Counted from the stretch's first letter, positions 43,900 through 55,037 are shown. The stretch: 64,000 nucleotides of DNA from Diploptera punctata (GCA_030220185.1 JASPKZ010004951.1:737501-801500), one strand, 5' to 3'. The notes: generated by a model not told the origin, from the letters alone. Translations and numbers: made by a program.

Positions 43900-44110
43900 T
43901 AATTGTATCAGACATTTTTTACACCTCACCTCATACAAATTGTATTTCTTTCCGACATGGAGTATAGATGATGATGGAGGGGATGCTTCTAAAACTAGTT
44001 GGAAAGAAAAAAAATACATATTTTTATGAGGTGAGGTGTAAAAAGGTCTGATTCAATTATGTAATATTTATATTGCCTCACTGTGTTACTCCCATAGAAT
44101 TTTTATTTAA
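43900..44110. repeat. PLE-type palindrome
   Basis: ATCAGAC…TTTTTACACCTCACCTCAT mirrored by ATGAGGTGAGGTGTAAAAA…GTCTGAT, with a tail on the right (ATTGCCTCACTGTGTTACTC). Confidence 0.65.
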
Positions 44111-44139
44111 TTCTTATCAATTATTGGTTATGTAAAATG

Positions 44140-44151
44140 TATGTATGTATA

Positions 44152-44201
<50 letters not shown>
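44140..44201. repeat. (TA)n microsatellite with TG/TATG flank
   Basis: GTATGTATATGTGTGTG followed by about 20 TA units. Confidence 0.95.
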
Positions 44202-44203
<2 letters not shown>

Positions 44204-44489
44204 GCTCAGGATTTGACAATGATATTGTCAGTTTCCTTACAACTTCCTAATATTTAATAATGAAGTCTGAATGCGCATTTTCAAACCATTGCATGATTTC
44301 AAGTGTTCCATATTCACATTCTCTCCTTCCATGTAGAAGTGCTTGGTGGTGGAACATTTCTTTTATTAGGAAGATCTATGGCTGGGCCCAAAGCATAGAA
44401 TCCTCTTCCTTTATTCTGTCTCTTAATACTATATTTCATTATATTACACATAAACGGATGTACTATAACATTGTGTAGTTATACAATAT

Positions 44490-44830
44490 ACGTCCCATGC
44501 CATAGCCATAGCTGAATGGTTAAGGCAAGAGGCCTTGGCGCACAGATATGGGACTTGCAATGGTTCGAGTCTCCATATGGGGAGAAATTTTCTCATGGAA
44601 TTTTGGCCAGTATGGGACTGGTGTCCACCCAGCATCATGAGGAATTTGGGGTGCTGCAATAAGTAGTGGCTCCAGATTGAGAAACCAGCTCTAATGGCTG
44701 GGGGATCCAACATGCTGACCCTACACTGGCAGGATTATCGTCTACTTCTGTGATTAACACATGTAGAAGTGAGGCCAGCAGTTGGCAGGTAGGCCAAGAC
44801 CCTTCTAGGCCTGTCGTGCCATGGAGTTTT
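44490..44830 (+). mobile_element. SINE-4, complete
   Basis: tRNA-Leu-like head (CATAGCTGAATGGTTAAGGC, B-box GGTTCGAGTCTCC) followed by the body shared with 26035-26280. Confidence 0.8.
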
Positions 44831-44959
44831 AGTTTATATAATACAAAATTATGAGTATATTAGGGGTTTACGGAAAACAGCTTTTATGAAACAAGTTTAG
44901 GTTTTACACGATATTATTCAGAAACAATGAATTTAATGAAAGAAGAAAGTATGTATAAT

Positions 44960-45220
44960 AATTTGAAAATAAACTTGAGCTACTGGAAAGGAAAATTTTA
45001 AGGAAAATCATAGGACCAAAATTTCAAGATAATAAGAAAATATACATCAAGACTGAAACTCTCTACAAAAAAATTGAAAAATTTTCAGATACTATGCGAA
45101 AAAGGAGAATAAATTTTTACAGTTATCTACTCAGAATGAACTCTAACAGATTAACCAAACAAATCATTTTTTCCGTAACTGCAAAACCCAACTGGTTTTA
45201 AAGAATCTGAAAATACCTAA
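44960..45220 (+). pseudogene. LINE C-terminal fragment, third RT type
   Basis: Plus strand reads RKILRKIIGPKFQDNKKIYI, KIEKFSDTMRKRRINFYSYL, LRMNSNRLTKQI, a typical LINE C-terminal region different from LINE-A and LINE-B here. No longer frame. Confidence 0.6.
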
Positions 45221-45866
45221 TAGAATATCTATCTATAATGGCATAGCCCAGCCCTGTCCAACACGGTGCCCCCAATATATTTTTTTTTTTGGCGCCCACT
45301 GGGCATATTGTTTGAAACAGTTTGTGATAAACTGTATGTTAATTGAAATAATTTTGAATTTTAAATTTATCATCATCATCCATGCAAATATTAGGCCTGT
45401 TACGGTCTCAAACAGAAATTTTCCATCCAGCGCTTTTTAGGACGTCCAAGCAATCTTTTGCCTTGTGGGCAGAAACAAAACATGGCTTTTGGAATTCTTT
45501 GAGATAGCATTCGTTGAAGATGGGTTTTCCAGTTGTTCTGGTAGTTTTGTAAATGGTGGAGAATGGGTTCTACATCCAACTCTTTCATAATTTCCTCATT
45601 TCTTTTAGGGTTCCACTTTGTATAGCCTGCTGTATGGTGCATAAATCACATCTCATTTGCTGTTATTCGGCTTTCATCTCTTCTTCGTATTGTCCAATGC
45701 TTCATTACCATATCTTAATACGGGTCTTGCGAGAACCTTATAAAGCCATAATCCTGTGTTCTTTTGTACTAAAGATGTTTTCATTATACTGTTAATTATC
45801 ACCGTTGTTTTTGTGAAATTTATGATTTTCTTTGATATATCAGCTTCATCCTGAAATGTTAAATTA

Positions 45867-47081
45867 CATAGGGCACTAGGAAAGTTTTGCAATACAGGCA
45901 TACTTTTCATGGCCCCTCAAAATAACTTCCACCAACTCAATACACCTCTTCATATGTCAAAACCAATCGCTAAACCATTGCTTCCACTTTTCTTCTGACA
46001 GCTCCGTGCATTTGTTGTCCCATGCTGTCAGAAGCACCTTTTCCGAAGGGAAACACTTTCCTTTCATCTTCAGTTTAACTTCTGGGAACAGTCCAATGCC
46101 ACGAGGAGCAAGATCTGGACTGTAAGGAGGATCATCAAGCAGCGGAAGTTTCTATTTCTTCAAGAACTTCACGGTATTACTGACCCTATGGGCAGACACA
46201 TTATCATGATGCAGCATTCATGTGTCCAGCCTTGAACTTGGGCAGAGTTTCTTCAGTGCTGCAATCATCTTTGGCAGGTATTCTTCTGTGTACCATTTCG
46301 CAGTGACTGTGCGTTGTTTTTGCAGTACAACCTGTTCCAAAATCCCCCTTGTGAAGAAGGCAGTTTTTCATTCTCTTATTCATCGATCGTGATTTCCTCA
46401 CTACCAGTGGCGTACCTTCATCTCCAAATATCCGCACCTTGTTCTGGGGTTTTGTTTGGATACCATAGTAATACAGCCATGTTTCATCACCTGTGATGAT
46501 GCTGTTTATGTTAGGAAAAGTTCTGTTATTAAACTTTTTCAACATCATTTTGCACCATTTGTAATGAGTGCCCTTTTGCTCCTCAGTAAGCGCATGTGGC
46601 ACTCACAGTGAACACACCTTCTTAACATGAAGATGCTCATGTAAAATTTTATGAATGGCTAGTGCAAGAATGTGGAGGGACTCTTCTATCTATCGGTAGG
46701 TTATTAGCCTCTCTTTCCCCAGCAGTTTCTTCACAGCCTCGATGTTCTTGTCGACAACTGACTCAACCGGCCACCCTGAATGAGGATCATCTTCAAGGCC
46801 AACTTTTCCCTTCTTCATTTTCTGTACCAGCGGAATATGATCATGGAATGTGGACAATCATTCCCCAATACAGGAACCATCTCCTCAAAACACTGATCTG
46901 CAGTCAGACCACCCAGACATTCTTACAAACTTTCACTTCTCCTGTTAAACTAAAACTGCATCTGCGGAAGAATGCTCCCCCAATTTTACATTTGTTTGAA
47001 CCCCTCTTTCTTCCCCTAGGGGCACCAGGCCTGTCTGGCCTTGGATTATTGTGTATTGCAAAACTTTCCTAGTGTCCTATG
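45867..47081 (-). mobile_element. Mariner transposon (1.2 kb) with TIRs and TA duplication
   Basis: TIRs of about 29 bp with one or two differences: CATAGGGCACTAGGAAAGTT at the left, and the complement of a right end reading CATAGGACACTAGGAAAGTT. TA on both sides (45865-45866 and 47082-47083). Comparison with the uninterrupted LINE-B copy at 53083-53105 shows the empty site. Confidence 0.9.
46000..46990 (-). pseudogene. Mariner transposase, disrupted
   Basis: Minus strand: an N-terminal part with ENIEAVKKLLG-like and TYR-IEESLHI sequence and IHKILHEHLHVKKVC. Then the open frame 46204-46602 with HALTEEQKGTHYKWCKMMLK, NSIITGDETWLYYYGIQTKP (first catalytic Asp in GDETW) and VRKSRSMNKRMKNCLL. 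Downstream, out of frame, come HHDNVSAHR (second Asp) and PPYSPDLAP (the usual third-Asp context, here followed by RGI instead of CDF). At least two stops and shifts, and the third Asp seems lost. Confidence 0.82.
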
Positions 47082-48839
47082 TATAACCCAAATAATTAAA
47101 TTCATTAACTCGTTCTGAAATTTCATCGTCCAAAACAATTTTGTTAGGTATAGGTATAGGTCACTTTAGTTTTCTTGGTATTGATTTCCATATTGTACCT
47201 TTTTGTAATTATATTAAAATTGTGTATAGAATACTGTAAGTCTGTTTTGTTGGAGCTATTAATACCAAATCACCTGCGAAAAGCAAGGAGTCTATTTTTA
47301 GGTTTCTATTAATTTGAATGGAACCATGTCTCATCTGTCGCCAATCTTGAAGTGTTCTTTCCATGTATATGATAAACAGCAAGGGTGAGAGGTCACATCC
47401 TTGTCTTACACCTCTATTAATTTTGGTCCAGTCTGTTTTGTGTGTCATTGATTCGAACTGAAATCAGATTTGTTTTATAGATATTGCATACATTTAAAAT
47501 ATGCTGTTGTGGTAGATTGTTGTCAGCTAAAATTTCCAACAATTTTTTCCTTTCGATTTTGTTGAAGGCTTTTTTGAAGTCCACAAAAGCTAAGTGTATT
47601 TCTACATTGAACTCCCTATATTTTTCTATTAATAATTTCATGGAGATATAACCATCACAGCAGGATCGACCTTTACGAAAGCCATTCTGTTCTTCGCTGA
47701 GAAGGCTGTTAAGATGTTTGTATAATTTGTTCTAAATTATATTGGCGTAAATTTTGTATCCAGTATTTAATAAGCTGATGCCTCGTAATTTTCACAGCTT
47801 TTCTTGTCTCCTTTTTTAAATATTGGTATTAATAGATTTTGTCCAACTTACAGGAATGTGTCTCCCTTCCCATAGTTTATTTACGAATGTTAGAAATCTG
47901 TCTAAAAACAGAGGATTTGCATTTTTAAATAGTTCAATACTGATTCCATCCTCTGCAGGAGCTTTGCTGATTCTCATTTTCGTTAATACTTCTGATAGTT
48001 CATCCTCTGTAATCAAGTCTGTTGAGGTGTTATTGGATGATGGTAAAGTGAGAGTATTTGGAGTTTGGGTCCATAGGTTTTGAAAATAATTTGACCATTG
48101 TTTGGCTGGGATTACATTATTAAGGTTGAGATTGTCTTTCTTTTCACGATTAAATTTTTCAAGATTTTGTATGTTTGTGGTGCGGGTCTAGTAATATCAT
48201 TTTCCAATTGACACAAATTCCTCCCAATTTTTCTCTATTTCACTTCCTGGTTTCTCTTTTTGCTATTGCTCTTGTTTTGTGGTAATTTATTTTGTCTTTG
48301 ATAATTTGTGCTATTTCTTCATCCCAATGTCTTATGCCAATTTTTAACCATCTCCTTTTTGTGCCTAGGCTTTCTTTTGCAGATTGTTTTAAAATGTTAG
48401 CAAGTTTACTCCATTCTTCTTCAATATTTTCGGAAACAGGGCAATCTTTCATAATGTTTTGCATTCTTGTCTTATAAATCCAAGCTGTGCTGGGATCTCT
48501 GAGGGAGCTTACTTTGAACTTCAAATCCAAATTTCTGTACTTTATTTTTTGTTTTAATCCTTCTTGGTTTCATATGTATAGTACTGACAAGAAGATAATG
48601 ATCTGATTCAATTTCTGGTCCCCGGAACACTCTTGTATCTAAAACCAAATCTGATAGTTTCTGGTTACAAAGAATATAATCTATAATTGATCGAAAATTT
48701 CTGGCTTCCCAGGTATAATTATGACTATCTTTATGTTCATACATGGAATTCATAATTTTTACTTGATTGTAAACTGCAAAATCAATAAGTCTTTGGTCAT
48801 TTTCTATTTAATGTATCTTCCCCATGTCCTCCTACATAG

Positions 48840-49299
48840 CATATATCAAATAAAATGTGCAGATTGTGATAAGTATACATAGGGAAAACAAAGAGAAATT
48901 TAAACATTAGAACTAAAGAACACATAAGAAATATAAAAAAGGGAGAAGTAGAAAAATCTGCAGTAGCAGCTCATGTTTGGCCAAACACAAAATAGACATA
49001 AAACAAAATTATTAAAACAGAAAATACCAATGAACTCATATGGGAAAAAAATCTATATACAGAAGAACAAGGAGAAAATTATGAACTTTGAAATTCCCGG
49101 AGAAAGGAGCCTCATTACAAAGTTCTTTGGAACACAGATCCAGGGCCGACAACTTGAAGAAAAGAAAAAACCAGTTTGTAACAAGCTGAAGATGGAGCAA
49201 TAGCTTTGAAACAATCGTCCAGCAAAATGAACATATGAGGTAAGGATGTTAAAAAATACAAACTCAAATATTAAATTAAACCTCAATATGTAACTTCCT
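48840..49299 (+). mobile_element. PLE copy (GIY-YIG end), host of the giant dimer
   Basis: Plus strand: YQIKCADCDKY…GKTKRN (GIY-YIG, shifted), the frame 48973-49203, NFEIPGERSLITKFFG, then a hammerhead and ATGAGGTAAG. Its tail (CTCAATATGTAACTTCCT) is interrupted at 49299 and resumes at 52664 (AATGATTTTAAAATC). Confidence 0.75.
49178..49232 (+). ncRNA. Hammerhead ribozyme candidate
   Basis: CTGAAGA 49186-49192; helix II GGAGC/GCTTT; GAAA 49208-49211; helix III ACAATCGT, one mismatch from ACGATCGT; H17 is C49219 (GTC). G-C pair next to the core, then an internal loop and TTTGT/GCAAA-type outer pairing. Confidence 0.65.
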
Positions 49300-49415
49300 T
49301 AAGTTATGTAGATAGGAAATAACACTATGAGGTTTTTTAATATTGTTTATTTTTTATTATTTCACTCACCTCATACTGCATAATTCATAGCAGGCCCAGG
49401 GTTTCTTCACATCTT

Positions 49416-49865
49416 TTATGACATTCTCAATGCTGTGTCACGTTCACAACTGACGTCCAACGGCCTTCTATCCTGCAGACTGACCTCCGCGCCATCTGGT
49501 GGCCGACCGAAGAATTTCCAAATCAGTCCTCTCTCCTTATAACCGGGTATTTCAAAATTCATAGTTGTATTTTCATTCTTGCATATGTAAATTTTTTCCC
49601 AACTTGTGAGTTCCTTCGGTTTTTCCAATTGTTTAAGTAATTTTGTTTTGGTTTCTATTCTATGTTTTTCTGACCAGGCATGTGCAGCTATTGCAGATTT
49701 TTCGGTTTCTCCATTTTTAACATTTCTGAGGTGTTCTTTTAATCTTGTATTTAGATTCCTTTTTGTTTTTCCTATGTATATCTTTTCACAATCTTTACAA
49801 TTAATTTGATAAATTCCCGATTTTTTGCAGTCTTCAATCTTTTCATTTTTGTTGATTTTTATTAA
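49416..49865 (-). pseudogene. PLE GIY-YIG endonuclease, left arm
   Basis: Minus strand: INKNEKIEDCKKSGIYQINC, KDCEKIYIGKTKRNLNTRLK, EHLRNVKNGETEKSAIAAHA, then the frame 49416-49628 with ELTSWEKIYICKNENTTMNF and a FFGRPPDGAEVSLQD end. One frameshift near 49628. GIY-YIG residues present. The right arm has the same at 52113-52593. Confidence 0.82.
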
Positions 49866-49881
49866 ATTACCTAAGCTGTAA

Positions 49882-50811
49882 TCATTTTTTCGGTGCTAAT
49901 TTAATGTTGAATTTGTTGAAAATTTTTTGAAACTTGTCAAATACTAAAGGATGGTATGTGAACTTCTTGAATTTTTTGCCTATATTTTTATCTGTCTGAA
50001 GAGTACTTTCATTGATGATTTTTTGTTCTTTGAATTTATTTATTTTCTTGTGTATCATCTTCTTTTGAAAACCATTATCCTTCGCAATTTTTATGATGTG
50101 TTCTTTCTCTTTATTGTAATTTTCTTTGCTCATGGGGACATTCACAAGTCTGTGTGTTAAACTATTAAATACTGCCTGTTTGTGTGAAAAATGGTTAAAT
50201 CCAGTAGCTTTTATATAATTGTCGATGTGAGTTTCTTTTCTGTAGATTCCAAATTCTATTTTCTTTTTTTCTTCATTCCTAATCAATTTAAGGTCTAAAA
50301 ATGGTATTTCATGATTATTTTCTATTTCCATTGTAAATTTGATTGTTTTATTTTGAATATTTAATAGTTTAATGGCATCTTCTAATTGTTTCTGTTTTAC
50401 TATTGCTATGATATCATCTACATATCTTCTCCAAAATTTAAACATCAAAGGATGTGCTTTGGTTACATGACATTCAAAGTTCCCCATAAACATGTTTGCT
50501 AAGAATGGTGATAATGGATTTCCCATTGCGAGTCCTGATTTTTGTCTAAAGTATTTTCCTCTAAAGGTGAAGAACATTTGATTTAAGCATAATTTTGTTA
50601 GTTTTATGTATTCTTTAACGCTATCATCATCTAATTTGTTTTCTTTCAACCATTTTTCTAAAATTTTCAAAGTTGTGTCAGTCGGGATGTTTGTGAATAA
50701 TGAAGTAACATCAAATGAGACCAATCTTTCTGAAGGTTCTATTTCTACATTTTCTAATTTCTCAACTAATTGGTAAGAATTTTCTACTGCTAAATTTTCA
50801 AATTTTTCCAT
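49882..50811 (-). pseudogene. PLE reverse transcriptase, left arm, 309 codons
   Basis: The longest frame in the window. SERLVSFDVTSLFTNIPTDT (first Asp), MFFTFRGKYFRQKSGLAMGN, PLSPFLANMFMGNFECHVTK, FKFWRRYVDDIIAIVKQKQL (catalytic YVDD), IPFLDLKLIRNEEKKKIEFG, GFNHFSHKQAVFNSLTHRLV, then the linker ending FNKFNIKLAPKK. The frame shifts at about 49882 into the GIY-YIG part (49416-49840). The N-terminal PLE blocks are missing because the dimer junction lies there. RT catalytic residues are intact. Confidence 0.9.
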
Positions 50812-50881
50812 ACCTTTAAATTTATTGCTAAGCCATTTTGATATGTTATATATTGGTCATCAACAATATCAACTCACCAAC

Positions 50882-51831
50882 ATATAACATATCAAAATGG
50901 CTTAGCAATAAATTTAAAGGTATGGAAAAATTTGAAAATTTAGCAGTAGAAAATTCTTACCAATTAGTTGAGAAATTAGAAAATGTAGAAATAGAACCTT
51001 CAGAAAGATTGGTCTCATTTGATGTTACTTCATTATTCACAAACATCCCGACTGACACAACTTTGAAAATTTAGAAAAATGGTTGAAAGAAACAAATTAG
51101 ATGATGATAGCGTTAAAGAATACATAAAACTAACAAATTATGCTTAAATCAAATGTTCTTCACCTTTAGAGGAAAATACTTTAGACAAAAATCAGGACTC
51201 GCAATGGGAAATCCATTATCACCATTCTTAGCAAACATGTTTATGGGGAACTTTGAATGTCATGTAACCAAAGCACATCCTTTGATGTTTAAATTTTGGA
51301 GAAGATATGTAGATGATATCATAGCAATAGTAAAACAGAAACAATTAGAAGATGCCATTAAACTGTTAAATATTCAAAATAAAACAATCAAATTTACAAT
51401 GGAAATAGAAAATAATCATGAAATACCATTTTTAGACCTTAAATTGATTAGGAATGAAGAAAAAAAAGAAAATAGAATTTGGAATCTACAGAAAAGAAAC
51501 TCACATCGACAATTATATAAAAGCTACTGGATTTAACCATTTTTCACACAAACAGGCAGTATTTAATAGTTTAACACACAGACTTGTAAATGTCCCCATG
51601 AGCAAAGAAAATTACAATAAAGAGAAAGAACACATCATAAAAATTGCGAAGGATAATGGTTTTCAAAAGAAGATGATACACAAGAAAATAAATAAATTCA
51701 AAGAACAAAAAATCATCAATGAAAGTACTCTTCAGACAGATAAAAATATAGGCAAAAAATTCAACAAGTTCACATACCATCCTTTAGTATTTGACAAGTT
51801 TCAAAAAAATTTTCAACAAATTCAACATTAA
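50882..51831 (+). pseudogene. PLE reverse transcriptase, right arm, frameshifted
   Basis: Mirror of the left arm but split into three frames (50838-51074, 51153-51536, 51454-51831) by single-base deletions at about 51070, 51095 and 51140 and an extra A near 51465. SLFTNIPTDT, AMGNPLSPFLANMFM, RRYVDDIIAIVKQ remain. The differences from the left arm postdate, or arose during, dimer formation. Confidence 0.85.
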
Positions 51832-51863
51832 ATTAGCACCAAAAAATGATTACAGCTTAGGTA

Positions 51864-52122
51864 TATTTAATTAATGTTGGGAAGTAAACATTATGAGGTA
51901 TAATCATTAAAATTCATCGGAGAACATATTGTTTAAACAACTCACCTCATAGGATTCATGCTTCCATGATATCGCGATTTCAAACATAATCATGTTCATC
52001 GTCAGCCATCAGTCGGAGTTATGGCTGACGATGAACATGATTATGTTTGAAATCGCGATATCATGGAAGCATGAATCCTATGAGGTGAGTTGTTTAAACA
52101 ATATGTTCTCCGATGAATTTTA
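51864..52122. mobile_element. Palindromic PLE derivative with 12 bp TSD
   Basis: Flanked by ACAGCTTAGGTA (51852-51863 and 52123-52134). The other arm of the giant dimer shows the empty site at about 49862-49885. Long arms from GTTTAAACAACTCACCTCAT to the mirrored end; the left arm alone has the tail TTAATGTTGGGAAGTAAACA. Confidence 0.93.
52019..52066 (+). ncRNA. Hammerhead ribozyme candidate in a palindrome
   Basis: CTGACGA 52025-52031; helix II AACAT/ATGTT; GAAA 52049-52052; helix III ATCGCGAT (52052-52059); H17 is A52060; helix I TTATGG/TCATGG. A mirrored minus-strand core lies at 51964-52010. Confidence 0.7.
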
Positions 52123-52675
52123 ACAGCTTAGGTAATTTAATAAAAACCAACAAAAATGAGAAGATTGAAGACTGCAAAAAATCAGGAATTTATCAAATTA
52201 ATTGTAAAGATTGTGAAAAGATATACATAGGGAAAACAAAAAGGAATCTAAATACAAGATTAAAAGAACACCTCAGAAATGTTAAAAATGGAGAAACCAA
52301 AAAATCTGCAATAGCTGCACATGCCTGGTCAGAAAAACATAGAATAGAAACCCAAACAAAATTACTTAAACAATTGGAAAACCGAAGGAACTCACAATTT
52401 GGGAAAAATTTACATATGCAAGAATGAAAATACAACTATGAATTTTGAAATACCCGGTTATAAGGAGAGAGGACTGATTTGGAAATTCTTCGGTCGGCCA
52501 CCAGATGGCGCGGAGGTCAGTCTGCAGGATAGAAGGCCGTTGGACGTCAGTTGTGAACGTGACACAGCATTGAGAATGTCACAAAAGATGTGAAGAAACC
52601 CTGGGTCTGCTATGAATTATGAAGTATGAGGTGAGTGAAATAATAAACAATATGTAACTTCCTAATGATTTTAAA

Positions 52676-53540
52676 ATCTATAAAACAAATTTGATTTCAG
52701 TCCAAATGAATAACACACAAACAGAATGGACCGAAATTAATAGAGGCGTAAGACAAGGATGTAGCCTCTCGCCTTTGCTCTTAATCATATACATGGATAG
52801 AACACTCCAAGATTGGTGACAGATGAAACACGGTTGTATCCAAATTAATAGAAACCTAAAAATAGACTCCTTGCTTTTGCAGATGATTTAGTATTAATAG
52901 CTCCAACAGAAACAGATTTACAGTATTATATACACAATTTTAATATAATTGCAAAAAGGTACAATATGGAAATCAATACAAAGAAAACTAAAGTGATGGC
53001 CTTTTGTGGGAAATACCCTATACCTAGCAAAATTGTTTTGGATGATGAAATTTTAGAACGAGTAAATGAATTTAATTATTTGGGTTATAATTTAACATTT
53101 CAAGATGAAGCTGATATATCGAAGAAAATAAATTTCACAAAAACAACGGGGATAATTAACAATATAATGAAACCGTTTTTAGCACAGAAGAACACAAGAT
53201 TATGGCTTTATAAGGTCCTCACAAGACCAGCATTAAGATGTGGTAGTGAAGCATGGACAATACGAAGAAGAGACGAAAGCTGAATAACAACAAATAAGGA
53301 AATTATGGAGGAGTTGGATGTGGAACCCATTCTCTACCATATACAAAACTACCAGAACAACTGGAAAGCCCATCTTCAACAAATGCTATCTCATAGAATT
53401 CCAAAAGTCATGCTTCATTACTGCCCCCAAGGCAAAAGATCGCTGGGATGTCCAAAAAAGCTGGATTGAAAACTCCTATTTGAGACCGTAACAGGCCACA
53501 TGGCCTAATGCTTGCATGGATGATGATGATGATAGAATGT
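52676..53540 (+). pseudogene. LINE-B RT and C-terminal fragment
   Basis: Plus strand: IYKTNLISVQMNNTQ, INRGVRQGCSLSPLLLIIYM, then the frame 52966-53283 with NTKKTKVMAFCGKYPIPSKI, VNEFNYLGYNLTFQDEADIS, LWLYKVLTRPALRCGSEAWT. The C-terminal domain follows to 53470, with tail (GAT)n at 53519-53534. This copy gives the empty site for the mariner at 45867. Confidence 0.82.
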
Positions 53541-53655
53541 TGGTAATAAGACATGGCTAGGCCTGGCACATCCAAGCCACTAGGAATGGAAGATATAATT
53601 TGGTAAACCTCCAAAAGATGACACTAACATACAGATTTAATTTATAAGTTATTTA

Positions 53656-53899
53656 TTAATAATGAGTGGAGAACATATTTTTAACGACTCACCTCATATA
53701 ATTTCAAATTACTTTGATACCGGCAGTTTCAGATAATATCTTGTCCCTCTTCAATCATGAGGGACAAGGTATTGTCTGAAACCGCCGGTATCAAAGAAAT
53801 TTGAAATTATATGAGGTGAGTCATTAAAAATATGTTCTCCACTCACTATTAATGATATAACATCATAATGTTTACTTCCCAATATTAATTTAAATATTG
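53656..53899. mobile_element. Palindromic PLE derivative with 11 bp TSD
   Basis: Flanked by TAAGTTATTTA (53645-53655 and 53900-53910). Arms meet near 53760. The ribozyme part keeps GAAA and a true 3 bp helix III with triloop (ACC-GCC-GGT) in the right arm, but the core is cut off there and is TTGAAGA in the left arm. Right arm has the tail ACTTCCCAATATTAATTT. Confidence 0.85.
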
Positions 53900-54270
53900 T
53901 AAGTTATTTACTTATAAATTTATTTAAAATGAATTCAATTTTTTAACATAAGAATTTTATAATTTTAAATCATATTTAAAATAGTTTATTTCCATATAAA
54001 TTATAGGGAAGCACCACTTCCAGCGCTTCCATTGACGCCTCACCATTGTTTTGTTGTATTGGGTTGTGCTCGAGCATAAGCTAATGCTCGTTCAGATATC
54101 AATTGGAAATGCATGCATGTATATAGACAAGGTGTATGCGTATATATACTATGTATGTAATAAAAATAAAATAAAGATAAATATAATCCAAAACATTTGA
54201 AAAATAAAAGAAAGCTAGTAATTCAATAGAAAAAATTATTTGAAAAATGTTTTTTGTATATATGTATGAT

Positions 54271-54545
54271 CAGCCTCTGAGCTAGTGATCAGAGCTTCTG
54301 ACTACAGTTCATGGGGTCCTAGGTTCATTCTCAGTCAGAATACAGGATTTTTTTTCTTGGAAGGAAATTATTCCTGTGGCCTCTCATGGTTTGGATTAGG
54401 TTAAGTTTAGGTATAAGGACTCTCCTGATACTTCATTATTATTCATCACCTATCATATCATCAGGTTAAAATAACTTTACCTTCCAGGCACCCCAACTTA
54501 ACAATGACAGGAGAGGATACCAGAAATGTCATAAAGACAACCTGG
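54271..54545 (+). mobile_element. SINE-3 (tRNA-derived)
   Basis: Head with GAGCTAGTGATCAGAGC and B-box-like GGTTCATTCTC. Body with GGATTAGGTTAAGTTTAGG. No second copy in the window. Confidence 0.55.
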
Positions 54546-54599
54546 TGGCATAAAGAAAAAAAAAAGTTGTTGTGTATCAGTATAAAGTAATTACAATAT

Positions 54600-54773
54600 T
54601 GGATAAATAATATTTAAAGAGAAAAATTATACGCTCAGACCGGGACCCTTGGTTCTCTAGATCAAGTGCTCTACCTCCTGAGCTACCTGAGCAAGTACCG
54701 ATCTAAATACAAATTTTTCTCTACATCTCTTCAAATATGATTTATCCATCATTGAGATGTACGAAATTAATAA
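54600..54773 (-). mobile_element. SINE-A copy close to an Nf1 donor, 12 bp TSD
   Basis: Flanked by TAATTACAATAT (54588-54599 and 54774-54785). tRNA-like head minus (GCTCAGGTAGCTCAGGAGGT). The element ends 26 nt downstream of the Nf1 exon 54800-54938. Confidence 0.82.
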
Positions 54774-54799
54774 TAATTACAATATAATGACATACTTAC

Positions 54800-54938
54800 C
54801 ATCTTTCATTGAAATTACGGTAACTTGACCTAAATGCTGTGACTGCAGCTGACTTCACCTTACTAATTCCAAAAAGAAGGTAGAATTTTGGCAAGGAGAA
54901 CTCATCTAAACTGAGTCGAAGCACTCGCTGAGTTTCCT
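54800..54938 (-). CDS. Nf1: Neurofibromin internal exon
   Basis: This 139 nt exon enters in phase 1, with the split codon completing a Glu, and leaves in phase 2. The acceptor is TTTAAACAG and the donor GTAAGT. It encodes [19 protein letters not shown], then [20 protein letters not shown], as in neurofibromins. A tRNA-type SINE lies just downstream: its right TSD ends 13 nt from the donor, so the donor context has survived an insertion. The protein part is highly conserved, so the exon is likely functional. Confidence 0.94.
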
Positions 54939-55037
54939 CTGTTTAAAAAATCAACATGTATCTGGTAAATAATAATGTCATTGCAGAACAGATCAACTAA
55001 TCGTCAACATGTAAATGTAACAAAAAGGAACAATTAC

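Larger units (their letters stand above)
45360..48835 (-). mobile_element. LINE-B copy interrupted by a mariner
   Basis: Minus strand from 48835: endonuclease end (48472-48753: FRSIIDYILCNQKLSDLVLD, ESDHYLLVSTIH), linker, RT (48016-47816 RISKAPAEDGISIELFK; 47641-47417 VDFKKAFNKIERKKLLEILA; 47448-47209 NRGVRQGCDLSPLLFIIYME and a FAGDLVLIAPT variant of the catalytic box). After the mariner (45867-47081) come LTFQDEADISK and the C-terminal domain (45400-45642). Tail (GAT)n at 45370-45378. Frameshifts throughout. Confidence 0.85.
49300..52647. mobile_element. 3.3 kb head-to-head PLE dimer with one 16 bp TSD
   Basis: Flanked by CAATATGTAACTTCCT (49284-49299 and 52648-52663). Left arm 49300-50851 on the minus strand and right arm 50882-52647 on the plus strand are mirror copies, with a 30 nt centre. 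Each arm holds the RT from block A onward plus GIY-YIG and a 3' end. The left arm has the complete tail (GGAAATAACACTATGAGG) and the right arm stops early. A second palindrome (51864-52122) sits in the right arm. Confidence 0.93.

Noticed and set aside
44155..44201. TA run as an origin or promoter element
   Set aside because: A plain (TA)n microsatellite with no other signal around it.
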